From contig CAKPOE010000004.1 in the NCBI GenBank assembly GCA_934169745.1, positions 1 through 64,000 on the forward strand: a DNA stretch of 64,000 nt, written 5' to 3'. The translations under genes were made by a program, and so were the position numbers. This DNA is from an uncultured Clostridia bacterium. Its GTDB lineage: Bacteria > Bacillota > Clostridia > TANB77 > UBA1234. The notes below the pieces were generated by a model, which saw only the letters and a list, made by a program, of their open reading frames with translations, made no database searches and was not told the origin of the DNA. Below are positions 50,812-59,558 of this stretch, piece by piece (position 1 is the first letter of the stretch; every line of letters starts with the position of its first letter).

Positions 50812-51270
50812 ATGTTGAAGCAAGGCTTAGTTTTTTTTGACACAGACAATTTAGTAGAAGGAAGAACTGCAAAACTTACATACAAAGGCACTTTGGCAGA
50901 GAATGGTGCTAACGAAATTTATGTTCATTTCGGCTTTGGCTTACTTTGGAATAACTTGCAAGAGATAAAGCTGGATAAAGTAAATGATGGTTTTGAGACA
51001 GAGATTACAATGACGTCTTGTGAAGATATTAACTTTTGCTTTAGAGATGAGAATAATAATTGGGATAATAACGAAACGAAAAACTACTCTGCTCCTATTG
51101 CAATGAAAGAAGTTACAGTAGCGAAAGTTGAAAATACTTCTATAGAAGTTCCAAGACTTAAAAAATCTTATCTTATAGCTAAAAAAATAAAACTTGCTTT
51201 TTACAAGACAATCTCATTCCTTTCAAAAGCTTTTACTGGAGAATGGAAAAAGAAAATAAAAGATAATTAG
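50812..51270 (+). CDS. Starch-binding-like (CBM25/53-type) protein
   Basis: A 152-residue protein. Residues about 5-100 look like a CBM25/CBM53 carbohydrate-binding domain: IYVHFGFGLLWNN, the INFCFRDENNNWDNN strand and a following NY. No catalytic domain or signal peptide is present. A basic helical tail follows (KKIKLAFYKTISFLSKAF). A cytoplasmic protein that attaches to glycogen or starch-like polymer is a fair inference. AAGGAG lies 8 bases before the ATG at 50812, and a terminator follows. Confidence 0.75.
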   Translation: MLKQGLVFFDTDNLVEGRTAKLTYKGTLAENGANEIYVHFGFGLLWNNLQEIKLDKVNDGFETEITMTSCEDINFCFRDENNNWDNNETKNYSAPIAMKEVTVAKVENTSIEVPRLKKSYLIAKKIKLAFYKTISFLSKAFTGEWKKKIKDN

Positions 51271-51277
51271 TTATTCT

Positions 51278-51304
51278 GGCGGACTTCGATAGTCCGCCTT
51301 TTTT
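51278..51304 (+). terminator. Terminator of the starch-binding-like gene
   Basis: An 8-bp stem GGCGGACT / AGTCCGCC followed by TTTTTT. Confidence 0.9.
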
Positions 51305-51322
51305 ATGAGGAGAGTGATATAT

Positions 51323-52042
51323 GTGAAAACAGTATTAGTAACAGGTGGAGCTAGAGGCATTGGCAGAGCTATTGTGCGCAGACTTGCAGAAAAAAAATAT
51401 AACATATTATTAGATTACAATTCTTCAGAAGTATCTGCTCTTGAAATGTCAAAAGAATTTAAAAATGTAAAAATATTTAGAGCTGATGTCACAGACAGAA
51501 ATGAAGTTCATGATATGGTGGAATTTGCAAAGAAAAAATTTGGACAAATAGATATACTTATAAATAATGCCGGCGTTGCTTCAAGTGCACTATTTCAAGA
51601 TACATCTTTTGAAGAGTGGAATAGATTAATGAATGTAAATTTGAATGGTGTGTTCCATTGTACACAAGAGGTTCTTCCAGATATGATAGCAAGGCATGAT
51701 GGAAAAATCATAAATATATCTTCTATTTGGGGAATGGTTGGTGCTTCAAATGAAGTTGCTTACTCTACTTCAAAAGCTGCTGTAATAGGCATGACTAAAG
51801 CACTTGCAAAAGAGGTTGGTCCAAGCAATATAAAAGTCAATTGTATTGCTCCAGGTATTGTAATGACAGATATGGTTAGTGAATATTCATTAGAAGAATT
51901 TGATGCTATTAGAGAGCAAATACCGCTAGGAAAAATTGGTTCAACGGAAGACATCGCAAATTTAGCTTTGTTTTTATGTTCTGATATGTCAAATTATATT
52001 ACAGGACAAGTTATTTCTCCTAATGGTGGTTGGGTAATATAA
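51323..52042 (+). CDS. SDR-family reductase, FabG-like
   Basis: A 239-residue short-chain dehydrogenase/reductase. The NAD(P)-binding TGGARGIG is near residue 8, the NNAG motif near 83, catalytic Ser in ISSIWG, catalytic Tyr and Lys in YSTSKAAVIG, and the end reads ITGQVISPNGGWVI, as in 3-oxoacyl-ACP reductase FabG. Because it is alone and not in a fatty-acid operon, another ketone substrate is possible. The GTG at 51323 follows AGGAG by 10 bases; the ATG at 51305 lies next to the terminator T run and is unlikely. Confidence 0.88.
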   Translation: MKTVLVTGGARGIGRAIVRRLAEKKYNILLDYNSSEVSALEMSKEFKNVKIFRADVTDRNEVHDMVEFAKKKFGQIDILINNAGVASSALFQDTSFEEWNRLMNVNLNGVFHCTQEVLPDMIARHDGKIINISSIWGMVGASNEVAYSTSKAAVIGMTKALAKEVGPSNIKVNCIAPGIVMTDMVSEYSLEEFDAIREQIPLGKIGSTEDIANLALFLCSDMSNYITGQVISPNGGWVI

Positions 52043-52062
52043 GAAAAAATTTAAGAACCAGA

Positions 52063-52093
52063 AAACTGGTAAGCAAATGCTTACCAGTTTTTT
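52063..52093. terminator. Bidirectional terminator
   Basis: A 12-bp perfect stem AAACTGGTAAGC / GCTTACCAGTTT with loop AAAT. TTTTTT follows on the plus strand and TTTTC on the minus strand. It serves the SDR gene and the converging lipoprotein gene. Confidence 0.88.
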
Positions 52094-52097
52094 GGTT

Positions 52098-52652
52098 TTA
52101 TTTAAATACTTCATCAAATTTTGCTTCGATATCTGCTGCCTTTGGAGATATTATCATCACAGCTATTCCTGCTTGTTGTTTCATTACCAAAGATTCTTGA
52201 CTATTCAAAATCTTTTGAATATCCTCATTTTGTGCATATTCATCTTTTAATTTTGTTAGTCTATCAACAAACTTTAATAATATATCTGTACTTTGTTCCA
52301 TATCACCAAGTTTAACCATTATTATTTCATTAATTTCTTTATCTGATGTTTCACTTGCTGCAACTTTTTGCAATCCTTTGTATTTTCCAAATGAATATTT
52401 TTGTTCAATATCATCTGCAGATAATGGAGATAACTTAGTTTCTCCTAAAACAGACTCCATTCCAGACATAGCATCATCAAATGAAAAGTCTCCATATATA
52501 GGATCTGTTTTTACTTGTTCTTGTTGCTCTTGATTTTGTTTTGGATTATCATTTACCTTATCTTCATCTTGATTTTTATTACCAAACTGGCATCCTGTGA
52601 ACACTAAAACACATGCCACAACGGCTAATAGTACTTTTGTACTTTTTTTCAT
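52098..52652 (-). CDS. Lipoprotein with DUF4358-like domain
   Basis: A 184-residue protein with a lipoprotein signal (MKKSTKVLLAVVACVLVFTG-C; lipobox VFTGC). A Gln/Asn/Asp-rich linker follows, then a domain from about 85 (LSADDIEQKYSFGKYKGLQK, EIIMVKLGDMEQS) resembling DUF4358, which is common in Clostridial lipoproteins and of unknown function. AAGGAGG lies 8 bases before the ATG at 52652. Confidence 0.82.
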   Translation of the reverse strand: MKKSTKVLLAVVACVLVFTGCQFGNKNQDEDKVNDNPKQNQEQQEQVKTDPIYGDFSFDDAMSGMESVLGETKLSPLSADDIEQKYSFGKYKGLQKVAASETSDKEINEIIMVKLGDMEQSTDILLKFVDRLTKLKDEYAQNEDIQKILNSQESLVMKQQAGIAVMIISPKAADIEAKFDEVFK

Positions 52653-52750
52653 TTTAACTTCCTCCTTCGTATACATTTATATTAACATCATCATTATAAT
52701 ATTTTTTATTTTTAACGTCAAGCGATTTAACTGAATTACCAACAATTACG

Positions 52751-54493
52751 TTAGATAGAAATAATCGTACATTCATTATCTTTCAACATATTAATTTCTC
52801 TATCGCTACAAGATAACAATATAATTTGTTTTTCGCCTGATATTTTCAAAAGATTATCTAGCATATTCTTTAATCTTTCATTATCATAATAAACAAAAGT
52901 TTCATCAAGTATAAGTGGTATATTTCCAATTCTGTTCGCAATAGCTAATCTAAAGCCTAAGTATATTTGGTCAATCGTACCTAAGCTCAATTTATCAATT
53001 GAAATTAATTCTCCATTTTCATTCTCAACAAACATTCCATTTATATCATTATATATAACATCATTGTATTGACCGTTTGTAGTCTTAGACACATTCTCTT
53101 TTATAAGCTTTGTAATAGTCGGCATAACATCCTTTTTTAGTTCTTGGTATGATTCTTCTAATACAGATATTGCAAGCTTTAGCGAAGCTTCCGCTTTATC
53201 AATTTCTGATTTTTTACTATATGCAGCTTGCAAATTTTCTTCAATTTCATTTAGTTTGTTTAAACTCTCTTTTAATGAACTTTCTTCCAAATACAATTTG
53301 TGTTGTTCTAACACTATATCATTTTTGCTTTTTTCATACCCATCAATAAGCGTTTTTAATTCTTCTGACTTTCTTTCAAACAAACTATTCTTTACTCCAT
53401 CTCTCTCAAGAGCATCTAATTCCCATTGCCTTTTCTTATTGATTTCTTCTTTAGTAACATCAAAATTAAGTTCTGAAAAAGCATGTTTTTCTCTGTTCTC
53501 CAGTTTGTAATATAGTAAGATAATTAGGACACCAATTATTATAGGAAAAGGAATCACCCAATAATATTTCAGTATAGCAGGTACAGCAGATAAAACAACT
53601 GATAAAGTAGCAATTATAACCGATGTCGTTACTATCCTCTTTTGTTTCTCCTTTAGAGCTTCTTGCCTTTCTTTTTCCATAATTTTTTTTGCAGTCTCAT
53701 ATGCATTTCTTTTTTCTTCAAGCAAATCCTCATACTTCTTTTTTATGTCATAAACCCTTTTAGCATCACTATAATCTTTTTTTATTTTCGCTTCTTTATT
53801 TTTCAGTTCTTTCATATTACTTTCAATGTTTTTGCAACGTTCCTTGTTGTAAATTAGTTCTTGTTTTTTCTTTTCGTTATAATTAATTTCTTCATTTACA
53901 ATATTCTTTGGTTTATTACGTGTTCTCTCTGTTCCAACCTCATCAAGTAACATCTTTTCTAATCGAGACTTCGTTTTTTCATAAGATGTTCCTTCATCGC
54001 CAATTTGAATCATATTAGTAAGTTTTTGAATCATCGCCCTTTGCTCTGTGGTTTCTACGCTAACTGAAGATTGCTTTACCAAAAAGCTATTTTCAAAAGT
54101 CTCTTCGTCAATCTTTAAATGTGCAAGTCCAATTTCAACACCACGCGACCTATCTTTTCCGAACTTATTTGTTATATCGTTTCCATCGACATCATAAACC
54201 TTACTATTATTTCTGTTAAAGTCTCTATAAACTGTATACTCCTCGCCTTCATATTCATACGTTAGTTTTCCACTAAAATCAATATCGGCCCACGGTTTAA
54301 ATTTTTCATATTCAGAGAATTTATTCCCATCCTTATTTTTATTAACACCGTAAAATATTCCTTTTATAAAGTTGGCAATCGTAGATTTTCCAGACTCGTT
54401 TTTTCCATTTATAACATTAAATCCTTTTGATAAAGTAATTTTTTTGTTTTCTAAATTTCCAAATCCATTTATTTGCAAATCTTTAATGTACAT
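52751..54493 (-). CDS. SbcC/YhaN-like ATPase with membrane segment
   Basis: A 580-residue ABC-type ATPase partner of the nuclease encoded just upstream. Walker A GKNESGKSTIANF is near residue 35, the signature LSLGTIDQIYLGF near 505, and Walker B IPLILDETFVYYD near 535. Coiled coil fills the middle. Two adjacent hydrophobic stretches (about 290-340) interrupt it and look like a membrane hairpin, as described for Bacillus YhaN. It is much shorter than Bacillus YhaN, with short coiled-coil arms. GAGGTG precedes the ATG, and the gap to the nuclease gene is 8 bp. The likely role is DNA end processing at the membrane. Confidence 0.85.
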   Translation of the reverse strand: MYIKDLQINGFGNLENKKITLSKGFNVINGKNESGKSTIANFIKGIFYGVNKNKDGNKFSEYEKFKPWADIDFSGKLTYEYEGEEYTVYRDFNRNNSKVYDVDGNDITNKFGKDRSRGVEIGLAHLKIDEETFENSFLVKQSSVSVETTEQRAMIQKLTNMIQIGDEGTSYEKTKSRLEKMLLDEVGTERTRNKPKNIVNEEINYNEKKKQELIYNKERCKNIESNMKELKNKEAKIKKDYSDAKRVYDIKKKYEDLLEEKRNAYETAKKIMEKERQEALKEKQKRIVTTSVIIATLSVVLSAVPAILKYYWVIPFPIIIGVLIILLYYKLENREKHAFSELNFDVTKEEINKKRQWELDALERDGVKNSLFERKSEELKTLIDGYEKSKNDIVLEQHKLYLEESSLKESLNKLNEIEENLQAAYSKKSEIDKAEASLKLAISVLEESYQELKKDVMPTITKLIKENVSKTTNGQYNDVIYNDINGMFVENENGELISIDKLSLGTIDQIYLGFRLAIANRIGNIPLILDETFVYYDNERLKNMLDNLLKISGEKQIILLSCSDREINMLKDNECTIISI

Positions 54494-54501
54494 ATCTCAC
54501 C

Positions 54502-55545
54502 TCACATATTTTTATATACCAACTCAATTGCTCTATTTATTTCTTCTTCTCTATCGGGATTTTCTTTCAAAAGATTCAACATATTTTTAGTAAAAACACC
54601 TTTAAGTGTTGAATGTGTTGCTATCTCTTCAAGATCATATACAAACTTTGTTTTGTCCTTTATATCACAAATAAATTTATCCGACTTTTTAAGTGCGTTT
54701 ATCAAATCCTGCAAATAAGAGACTTTCACACCTTCAAAAACAATTCTATATACATCATCACCCAACTTTAGTTTTTCGATAATTTCATTAGGCGTTTTTT
54801 CTTCATCCTCTAAAGTTAAATTAAATGTAAGCTCCTTAAATTCTCGTTTATCCATTGCCTTAAAATCCACTTTACATGTTTCTTTGCTTATTTCTCCATA
54901 CACTAGCCCATGTTCACCTTGTTCGTCAAGCCCACCAGCCACCAAGCTTCCAGGATAAATAATTCTACTATCATCAATCTTTGGCAAGTGAATATGACCT
55001 AAAGCAACGTAATCAAACTTCTTCAAATCTGCTGTTTTTATATCATGATATTGATGCATTGCTCCATCAAGTGTTCCATGTGTCACTAAAATATTTGTTT
55101 TAGATTTGTCAACTTCAATTTCATTTATAAGATTGCAGTCCATTTCAAAATCGTTAAATCCTAATCCATAAACAACTACATCGTCGTATTCAAACATACC
55201 AACCTCACCAGTAAAAATAGTTACATTTTCTGGCCATTCAAATGTGTTGTATGGCGAATTTGGCAGAAGTGGATCATGATTTCCTGGCGCAATAAAAATT
55301 TGAACATCTGGAATTCTTTTTAAGCAAGAAATAATAAAATTGATGGTATCACTCGTAACAGACCTATACTCAAACAAATCACCAGAAATAAAAAGCATTT
55401 CTGCTCCATATTCTTTTGTAAAACTAATTGTATCATAGAAAACATCTCTAGCATCTAATCTACGTCTTTCTACTATCTTTTTTGAATACCTAGCCGATGT
55501 GAAAGGCATATCGAAATGAACATCTGCAATATGAACAAACTTCAT
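54502..55545 (-). CDS. SbcD/YhaO-like metallophosphoesterase nuclease
   Basis: A 347-residue calcineurin-type phosphoesterase with all metal-binding motifs: HIADVHFD, FISGDLFE, APGNHDP, THGT and GHIHLPK. Its order and ATPase partner fit the SbcD/Mre11-type nuclease, in the YhaO subfamily. The pair would act on DNA ends or hairpins. The start at 55545 has AAGGGAG before it. It is the first gene of the pair. Nearby, 70 bp upstream, is a set of long hairpin repeats, the type of structure SbcCD enzymes cut. Confidence 0.9.
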   Translation of the reverse strand: MKFVHIADVHFDMPFTSARYSKKIVERRRLDARDVFYDTISFTKEYGAEMLFISGDLFEYRSVTSDTINFIISCLKRIPDVQIFIAPGNHDPLLPNSPYNTFEWPENVTIFTGEVGMFEYDDVVVYGLGFNDFEMDCNLINEIEVDKSKTNILVTHGTLDGAMHQYHDIKTADLKKFDYVALGHIHLPKIDDSRIIYPGSLVAGGLDEQGEHGLVYGEISKETCKVDFKAMDKREFKELTFNLTLEDEEKTPNEIIEKLKLGDDVYRIVFEGVKVSYLQDLINALKKSDKFICDIKDKTKFVYDLEEIATHSTLKGVFTKNMLNLLKENPDREEEINRAIELVYKNM

Positions 55546-55614
55546 AAAAATCTCCCTTCTTGATAATAACATTTACAAATAATATAGTACATTTATTCGC
55601 CATGAAAGTCAAGA

Positions 55615-55721
55615 TGAACGATTTTCCGGCAGCCACTTTTTCGTTCAAAAATGAACGAAAAAGTGGCTGCCGGAAAATTGTTCATTTTTGAACAGAAAAG
55701 TGGCTGCCGGAAAATCGTTCA
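55615..55721. repeat. 33-bp modular repeat, three units
   Basis: Units at 55615-55647, 55652-55684 and 55689-55721, separated by AAAA and TTTT. The first is inverted relative to the other two. Each starts TGAAC and ends GTTCA, with the core GTGGCTGCCGGAAA or its complement. Compared with the copies at 15748 and 28144, the core has GTGGCTGCC where they have GAGGCAGCC. Confidence 0.93.
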
Positions 55722-55773
55722 TTTCTTCAAAAAATAATAGCGAGCTAATCGCTCGCTATCATTCAATACTATT

Positions 55774-57729
55774 CTAACCTTTTTTTGTTCCAAACAACTC
55801 ATCAAACTTCTTTTCCAATTCTGCTTGTAAATCATACTCTTCGTCTGGAGTTCTTGTATCTATTTTTTTCTCAGGCTTACTTAATCCCTCTACCTCAACA
55901 ACTGTATCTTGAAGTTTCTTAGCGCCAGTTTGATTTTGTGCAAACACATCATTAAATGTTGGCATTGAAAATTCTTCTTCCTTATTTAATATTTCATAAG
56001 GATTTGTTATTCTGTATTCTCCTCTTTTGGTCTCCGCAGCGTCTAAGTGGCTAATCTCAAATTCTTTTGCCTCTTTGCAAAGTGGATGTAATTTGAAATA
56101 CCAATATTTCTTCGCTTTAATTGGTCTCATACCTTGTATCAAGATTATGCATTCATCTTTACTCATTCTACGAAGCTCGTCTGGCGTCATCAATGCTCTT
56201 CCCATTATTTGATCTGAATATGAATGTCCACTTGTATGTGAATCCTTATCAGTACTTCTTGATACACTATCTCTTGTTATTGTCTTCTCTCCTAATTGTT
56301 TAGAGAATGTTTCCAATGTCTTTTGAGCATTGCTTCCTAAAAACAAATGTGTACTACAGTTTGCCATAATATTTTCTGTTACTTTTTCATCATATATTTC
56401 CATCAACTGATCTATACTTTGTAATATTATGCTTATATGTAATTTCTTTGAACGACATGTACTTAGTATTCTTTCAAAGTTAGGTATCCTACCTATGTTT
56501 GCGAATTCATCAAGTATCAAAAACATTGGTACTGGCAAGCTTCCGCCATTCTTGTCACCAAACTCATATAATCTTTGAAATAACTGTGAGAAAAATATGT
56601 TCATCAAGAAATCATACGTACTATGACTCTCAGGAGTTATGAAGTATACCACTGATTTTCTCTTTGCCAAATCTTCAAATTCAATCGTGTTTGTACTTGT
56701 TAATGCTGCAATCTCTTCTGAGTCAAATGCTTCAAGTTTTGCTGCAAGTGAAACCAATATATTTGAAAATGTTTTTTCACTACCAAGTCTAATGGTTTCA
56801 AAAGCTCTTCTTGCCGGATTATCAAAAGGTAATTCCATAAACAAATTCATTAAGTCTTCACCTTCATTTTCTCCACCAAGTCTAACTAAAGCTAAACAAC
56901 TTGCTAAAGAATGTTCTTCTTTTGGTCTGTTCAAAAGTACATAATACATCAATGCTTTTAGTAATGCTTCTGATGTTTGATCCCAGAAAGGATCGCTTCC
57001 TTTCTTACCACCAACCTCATCTTTCTTTGAAATAATCTTTGCTATAATATCAACGTCCGTTGTTCCTCTTATGTGAGCTAATGGATTGTATCCATCACTA
57101 TATTTTGGATCTGCTAAGTTAATAACATGTACATCATATCCATATTTTTTATATATTCCTGCAGTTCTATCATAAAGTTCACCTTTTGGGTCTGTAAATA
57201 TATATGAACCCAACATTTGCAAAGCATTAGGTATAGCAAATGATGCAGATTTACCACTACCAGAACCACCTATTACTAAAATGTTTCCGTTTTTAGCTTG
57301 TGGAGGCGTCGGTATTACCGGCAAATAGTGCTTTTCTGCAAGTATCATTCCTTCTTTTTTACTAAGTACTGAATACTCCTCGCCATCCTTTGCCCAGTCT
57401 CCCGAACCATGCTCAATATCCTTATATTCGCTTTCGGAACTACTTTTATATATCATCATAATTAGTAATATTACAACCACCACTGCCAAAAATTTGACTT
57501 GCCCAAAATACAAATCTCTTGCTTCGCCAAATGCAAGTGATATATTTGCTCCAACATCTCCAATTACGTCTCCGACATTTATTATTGTAAACAAGTTGAA
57601 TTTTTCCTCATTTATTGCAGCCTCATACTGCAGACGTGTTGTTGCAGTAACGAAAAATAGGGCTAGCAAAACAAATGCTATCCCCATAACTATTGTCGGT
57701 ATTTTAGCCTTTCTTAACCATGCTCCCAT
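55774..57729 (-). CDS. VirD4/TraG-like coupling ATPase
   Basis: A 651-residue hexameric-type ATPase of the type IV coupling protein family, which brings DNA or proteins to a secretion channel. It has membrane spans at about 10-29 and 78-95, Walker A GGSGSGKSASF (154-164), a DPKGELYDRT block, and Walker B with FLILDEFANIGRIPNFERIL near 395. The conserved CRSKKLHISIILQSIDQL follows. The C-terminal 100 residues are acidic and low in structure. AGGAGG lies 9 bases before the ATG. It ends a three-gene operon whose other members are unknown; no relaxase, VirB4 or other conjugation gene is in the window. Confidence 0.9.
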   Translation of the reverse strand: MGAWLRKAKIPTIVMGIAFVLLALFFVTATTRLQYEAAINEEKFNLFTIINVGDVIGDVGANISLAFGEARDLYFGQVKFLAVVVVILLIMMIYKSSSESEYKDIEHGSGDWAKDGEEYSVLSKKEGMILAEKHYLPVIPTPPQAKNGNILVIGGSGSGKSASFAIPNALQMLGSYIFTDPKGELYDRTAGIYKKYGYDVHVINLADPKYSDGYNPLAHIRGTTDVDIIAKIISKKDEVGGKKGSDPFWDQTSEALLKALMYYVLLNRPKEEHSLASCLALVRLGGENEGEDLMNLFMELPFDNPARRAFETIRLGSEKTFSNILVSLAAKLEAFDSEEIAALTSTNTIEFEDLAKRKSVVYFITPESHSTYDFLMNIFFSQLFQRLYEFGDKNGGSLPVPMFLILDEFANIGRIPNFERILSTCRSKKLHISIILQSIDQLMEIYDEKVTENIMANCSTHLFLGSNAQKTLETFSKQLGEKTITRDSVSRSTDKDSHTSGHSYSDQIMGRALMTPDELRRMSKDECIILIQGMRPIKAKKYWYFKLHPLCKEAKEFEISHLDAAETKRGEYRITNPYEILNKEEEFSMPTFNDVFAQNQTGAKKLQDTVVEVEGLSKPEKKIDTRTPDEEYDLQAELEKKFDELFGTKKG

Positions 57730-57762
57730 AACATGGATCCTCCTTTGTAAAACTAGAATATA

Positions 57763-57927
57763 TTATTCTCCAATCTCTGCAGTATCGCGTTCTTTATCAG
57801 TTGCAACAACACCTGGTATATCGTGAGAAACACTGTTTTCCTTGTCTGCAAGCTTTGCTTTTGTTGCATTTTGAACATGTAATTTTCCGTCTTTTTCGTC
57901 AATTGACATAGCTCCAACTTCAGCCAT
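57763..57927 (-). CDS. Small protein of the coupling-ATPase operon (54 residues)
   Basis: A 54-codon gene with a perfect AAGGAGG before its ATG. The product (MAEVGAMSIDEKDGKLHVQN...) is hydrophilic, charged and without cysteines. I do not recognise it. It lies between the 166-residue gene (25 bp upstream) and the coupling ATPase (33 bp downstream), all in one direction. Confidence 0.75.
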   Translation of the reverse strand: MAEVGAMSIDEKDGKLHVQNATKAKLADKENSVSHDIPGVVATDKERDTAEIGE

Positions 57928-57952
57928 TTTAAAAACCTCCTTATATTGTCAC

Positions 57953-58453
57953 CTATCTAACTTCCAAAGCAATATAAGATTTGTTAGGCAACATCTTAAT
58001 CTTTGCTTTTACCATATTAGCATCATCATCATAGTATAAAACTGGCTTTACTTCGTCGCCAATTTCTGGGTCAACAATCGAAATATGACGTTTAAAATTA
58101 GGAGTGTACTTAATATCTGTATACTCTGTAGCTTTGTCACTATATAACATTTTGTACTCAACTTGTGAAGGTGCTTTTGAAATATAAAGCTTATTTTTCT
58201 CTAATAAAGCTGTGTTTAATACAGCCTTACCTCCACCCACAGTCAAAAGTACTACATCTCTAGATGTACCTTCAGGAAGTGGTTCATTATAGAAAAATGT
58301 TTTTCTATACTTTCCTCCCTCATTTTCAACAGAGCAATCCAACTTTTGAAGAGAAAATACTTCGTCACCTTCACTTTTTTCAATTGCAAAAGCCAAAGTT
58401 TTCTTATCAGCCGGATCAATGATTGTAAAATTTGTTCCTTCAAATTCTCCCAT
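57953..58453 (-). CDS. Hypothetical protein heading the coupling-ATPase operon
   Basis: The 166-residue product is soluble and probably beta-rich, with no signal peptide, membrane span or cysteine cluster. I do not recognise a family. I chose MGEFEGTNF at 58453, 7 bases after AAAAGGAG; an ATG two codons earlier is too close. It is the first gene after a consensus promoter. As it travels with a VirD4-like ATPase it could be a substrate, adaptor or regulator of that ATPase; this is inference only. Confidence 0.72.
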   Translation of the reverse strand: MGEFEGTNFTIIDPADKKTLAFAIEKSEGDEVFSLQKLDCSVENEGGKYRKTFFYNEPLPEGTSRDVVLLTVGGGKAVLNTALLEKNKLYISKAPSQVEYKMLYSDKATEYTDIKYTPNFKRHISIVDPEIGDEVKPVLYYDDDANMVKAKIKMLPNKSYIALEVR

Positions 58454-58499
58454 AACCATACTCCTTTTCTTACGTACTCCTTTGATTGACCACAAATAT

Positions 58500-58528
58500 A
58501 TTATAACTCAAAATTATGTAAATGTCAA
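58500..58528 (-). promoter_or_regulatory. Consensus promoter of the coupling-ATPase operon
   Basis: Minus-strand TTGACA (58523-58528), 17-bp spacer and TATAAT (58500-58505), directly after the stop codon of the dnaJ-like gene. The perfect hexamers imply steady strong transcription. Confidence 0.9.
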
Positions 58529-59428
58529 TCATTTCCTAGGAGTGAAACGTGAAATTTGTTTTAATTTTGAAAATAATGCCTTTTCTTCACTTGTCAATTC
58601 TTTTGGTATTACAATCCTAACATTCAACAGCAAATCTCCTCTTCCGCCATATCCATCAAAATAGCCATTATTAGCTATTCTAAGTCTTTCGCCAGATTCT
58701 GTACCAGCTGGAATTGTAACTAAAATATTAGAATCTATATTCTTAATCTCCGTTTTGCACCCCAACGCTGCCTCCCACGGAGAAATTGGTAAATCAACAA
58801 CAAAATCAGTGCCTTTTAACTTGTAAATCTCATGTTCTTTAAATTTCAATTTTATGTACAAGTCTCCTGTTGCACCACCATTTTTGCCAGGCTTTCCTTG
58901 ATCCGCAATTCTTATTTGCTCTCCATCTCTAATGCCTTTTGGAATTTTTACTGTAATTGTCTTCATTTTACCATTTGTAGTTCTAAACGCTAGTTTCTTT
59001 TCAGCCCCAAAGAATACATCTTCAAGGGTTACTTCCATCTCTGATTCTAAATCATCGCCAGGAATTGGAATATTCTTTTCTGAATTTTTATCTAGATTAG
59101 TAACCACATTATTTTCGTTTTGCTTTCCAAAAAACATATTTACAAAGTTTGAAAAACCATTTTCTGTATTGATATTTTCCTTTGCTGAGAAACTATCTTT
59201 CAACCTATATGCAAAATGTACTCTATCATATTTCTTTCTAGTTTCGTCATTACTAAGAATTTGATACGCCTCATTTATGTCCTTGAATTTTTCAGCCGCT
59301 TGTTCGTTGTTAGGATTGATATCTGGATGATACTGTTTTGCAAGTCGTCTGTATGCAATTTTGATATCGTCATCTGACACTTTGCTACTATCAAGTTCTA
59401 GTATTTTGTAATAATTCTTGTATTTCAA
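58529..59428 (-). CDS. DnaJ-like co-chaperone without zinc finger
   Basis: A 299-residue class B J-protein (CbpA type). The J-domain is at 1-70 with HPD at 34-36, a Gly-poor linker follows, and then the DnaJ C-terminal substrate-binding domains (about 125-290; ISPWEAALGCKTEIKNID). The four-repeat zinc finger of true DnaJ is absent. It stimulates a DnaK ATPase. The start appears to be a TTG at 59428 with AAGGA 11 bases upstream. A promoter (TTACAA, 17, TATAAT) is just before it. No dnaK or grpE is adjacent. Confidence 0.9.
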   Translation of the reverse strand: MKYKNYYKILELDSSKVSDDDIKIAYRRLAKQYHPDINPNNEQAAEKFKDINEAYQILSNDETRKKYDRVHFAYRLKDSFSAKENINTENGFSNFVNMFFGKQNENNVVTNLDKNSEKNIPIPGDDLESEMEVTLEDVFFGAEKKLAFRTTNGKMKTITVKIPKGIRDGEQIRIADQGKPGKNGGATGDLYIKLKFKEHEIYKLKGTDFVVDLPISPWEAALGCKTEIKNIDSNILVTIPAGTESGERLRIANNGYFDGYGGRGDLLLNVRIVIPKELTSEEKALFSKLKQISRFTPRK

Positions 59429-59465
59429 ATCTACTTCATTCCTTACCTAAAACTTCTTCAGTTTG

Positions 59466-59494
59466 ATTATATATCAAACAAATGAGCATTGTAA
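59466..59494 (-). promoter_or_regulatory. Promoter of the dnaJ-like gene
   Basis: Minus-strand TTACAA (59489-59494), 17-bp spacer and TATAAT (59466-59471). No CIRCE element is seen here. Confidence 0.7.
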
Positions 59495-59517
59495 AGTATT
59501 TTCAACATATTTTTAGA

Positions 59518-59549
59518 TGTAAAAAGCACAGCAAAACATGCTGTGCTTT
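59518..59549 (-). terminator. Terminator of the 739-residue SLH gene
   Basis: An 11-bp perfect stem AAAGCACAGCA / TGCTGTGCTTT with a 5-base loop; on the minus strand it ends in TTTTTA. Confidence 0.88.
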
Positions 59550-59558
59550 CTTTATTTC

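Noticed and set aside
55615..55721. CRISPR array
   Set aside because: Units alternate in orientation and the spacers are only 4 bp of A or T; no cas genes are present.
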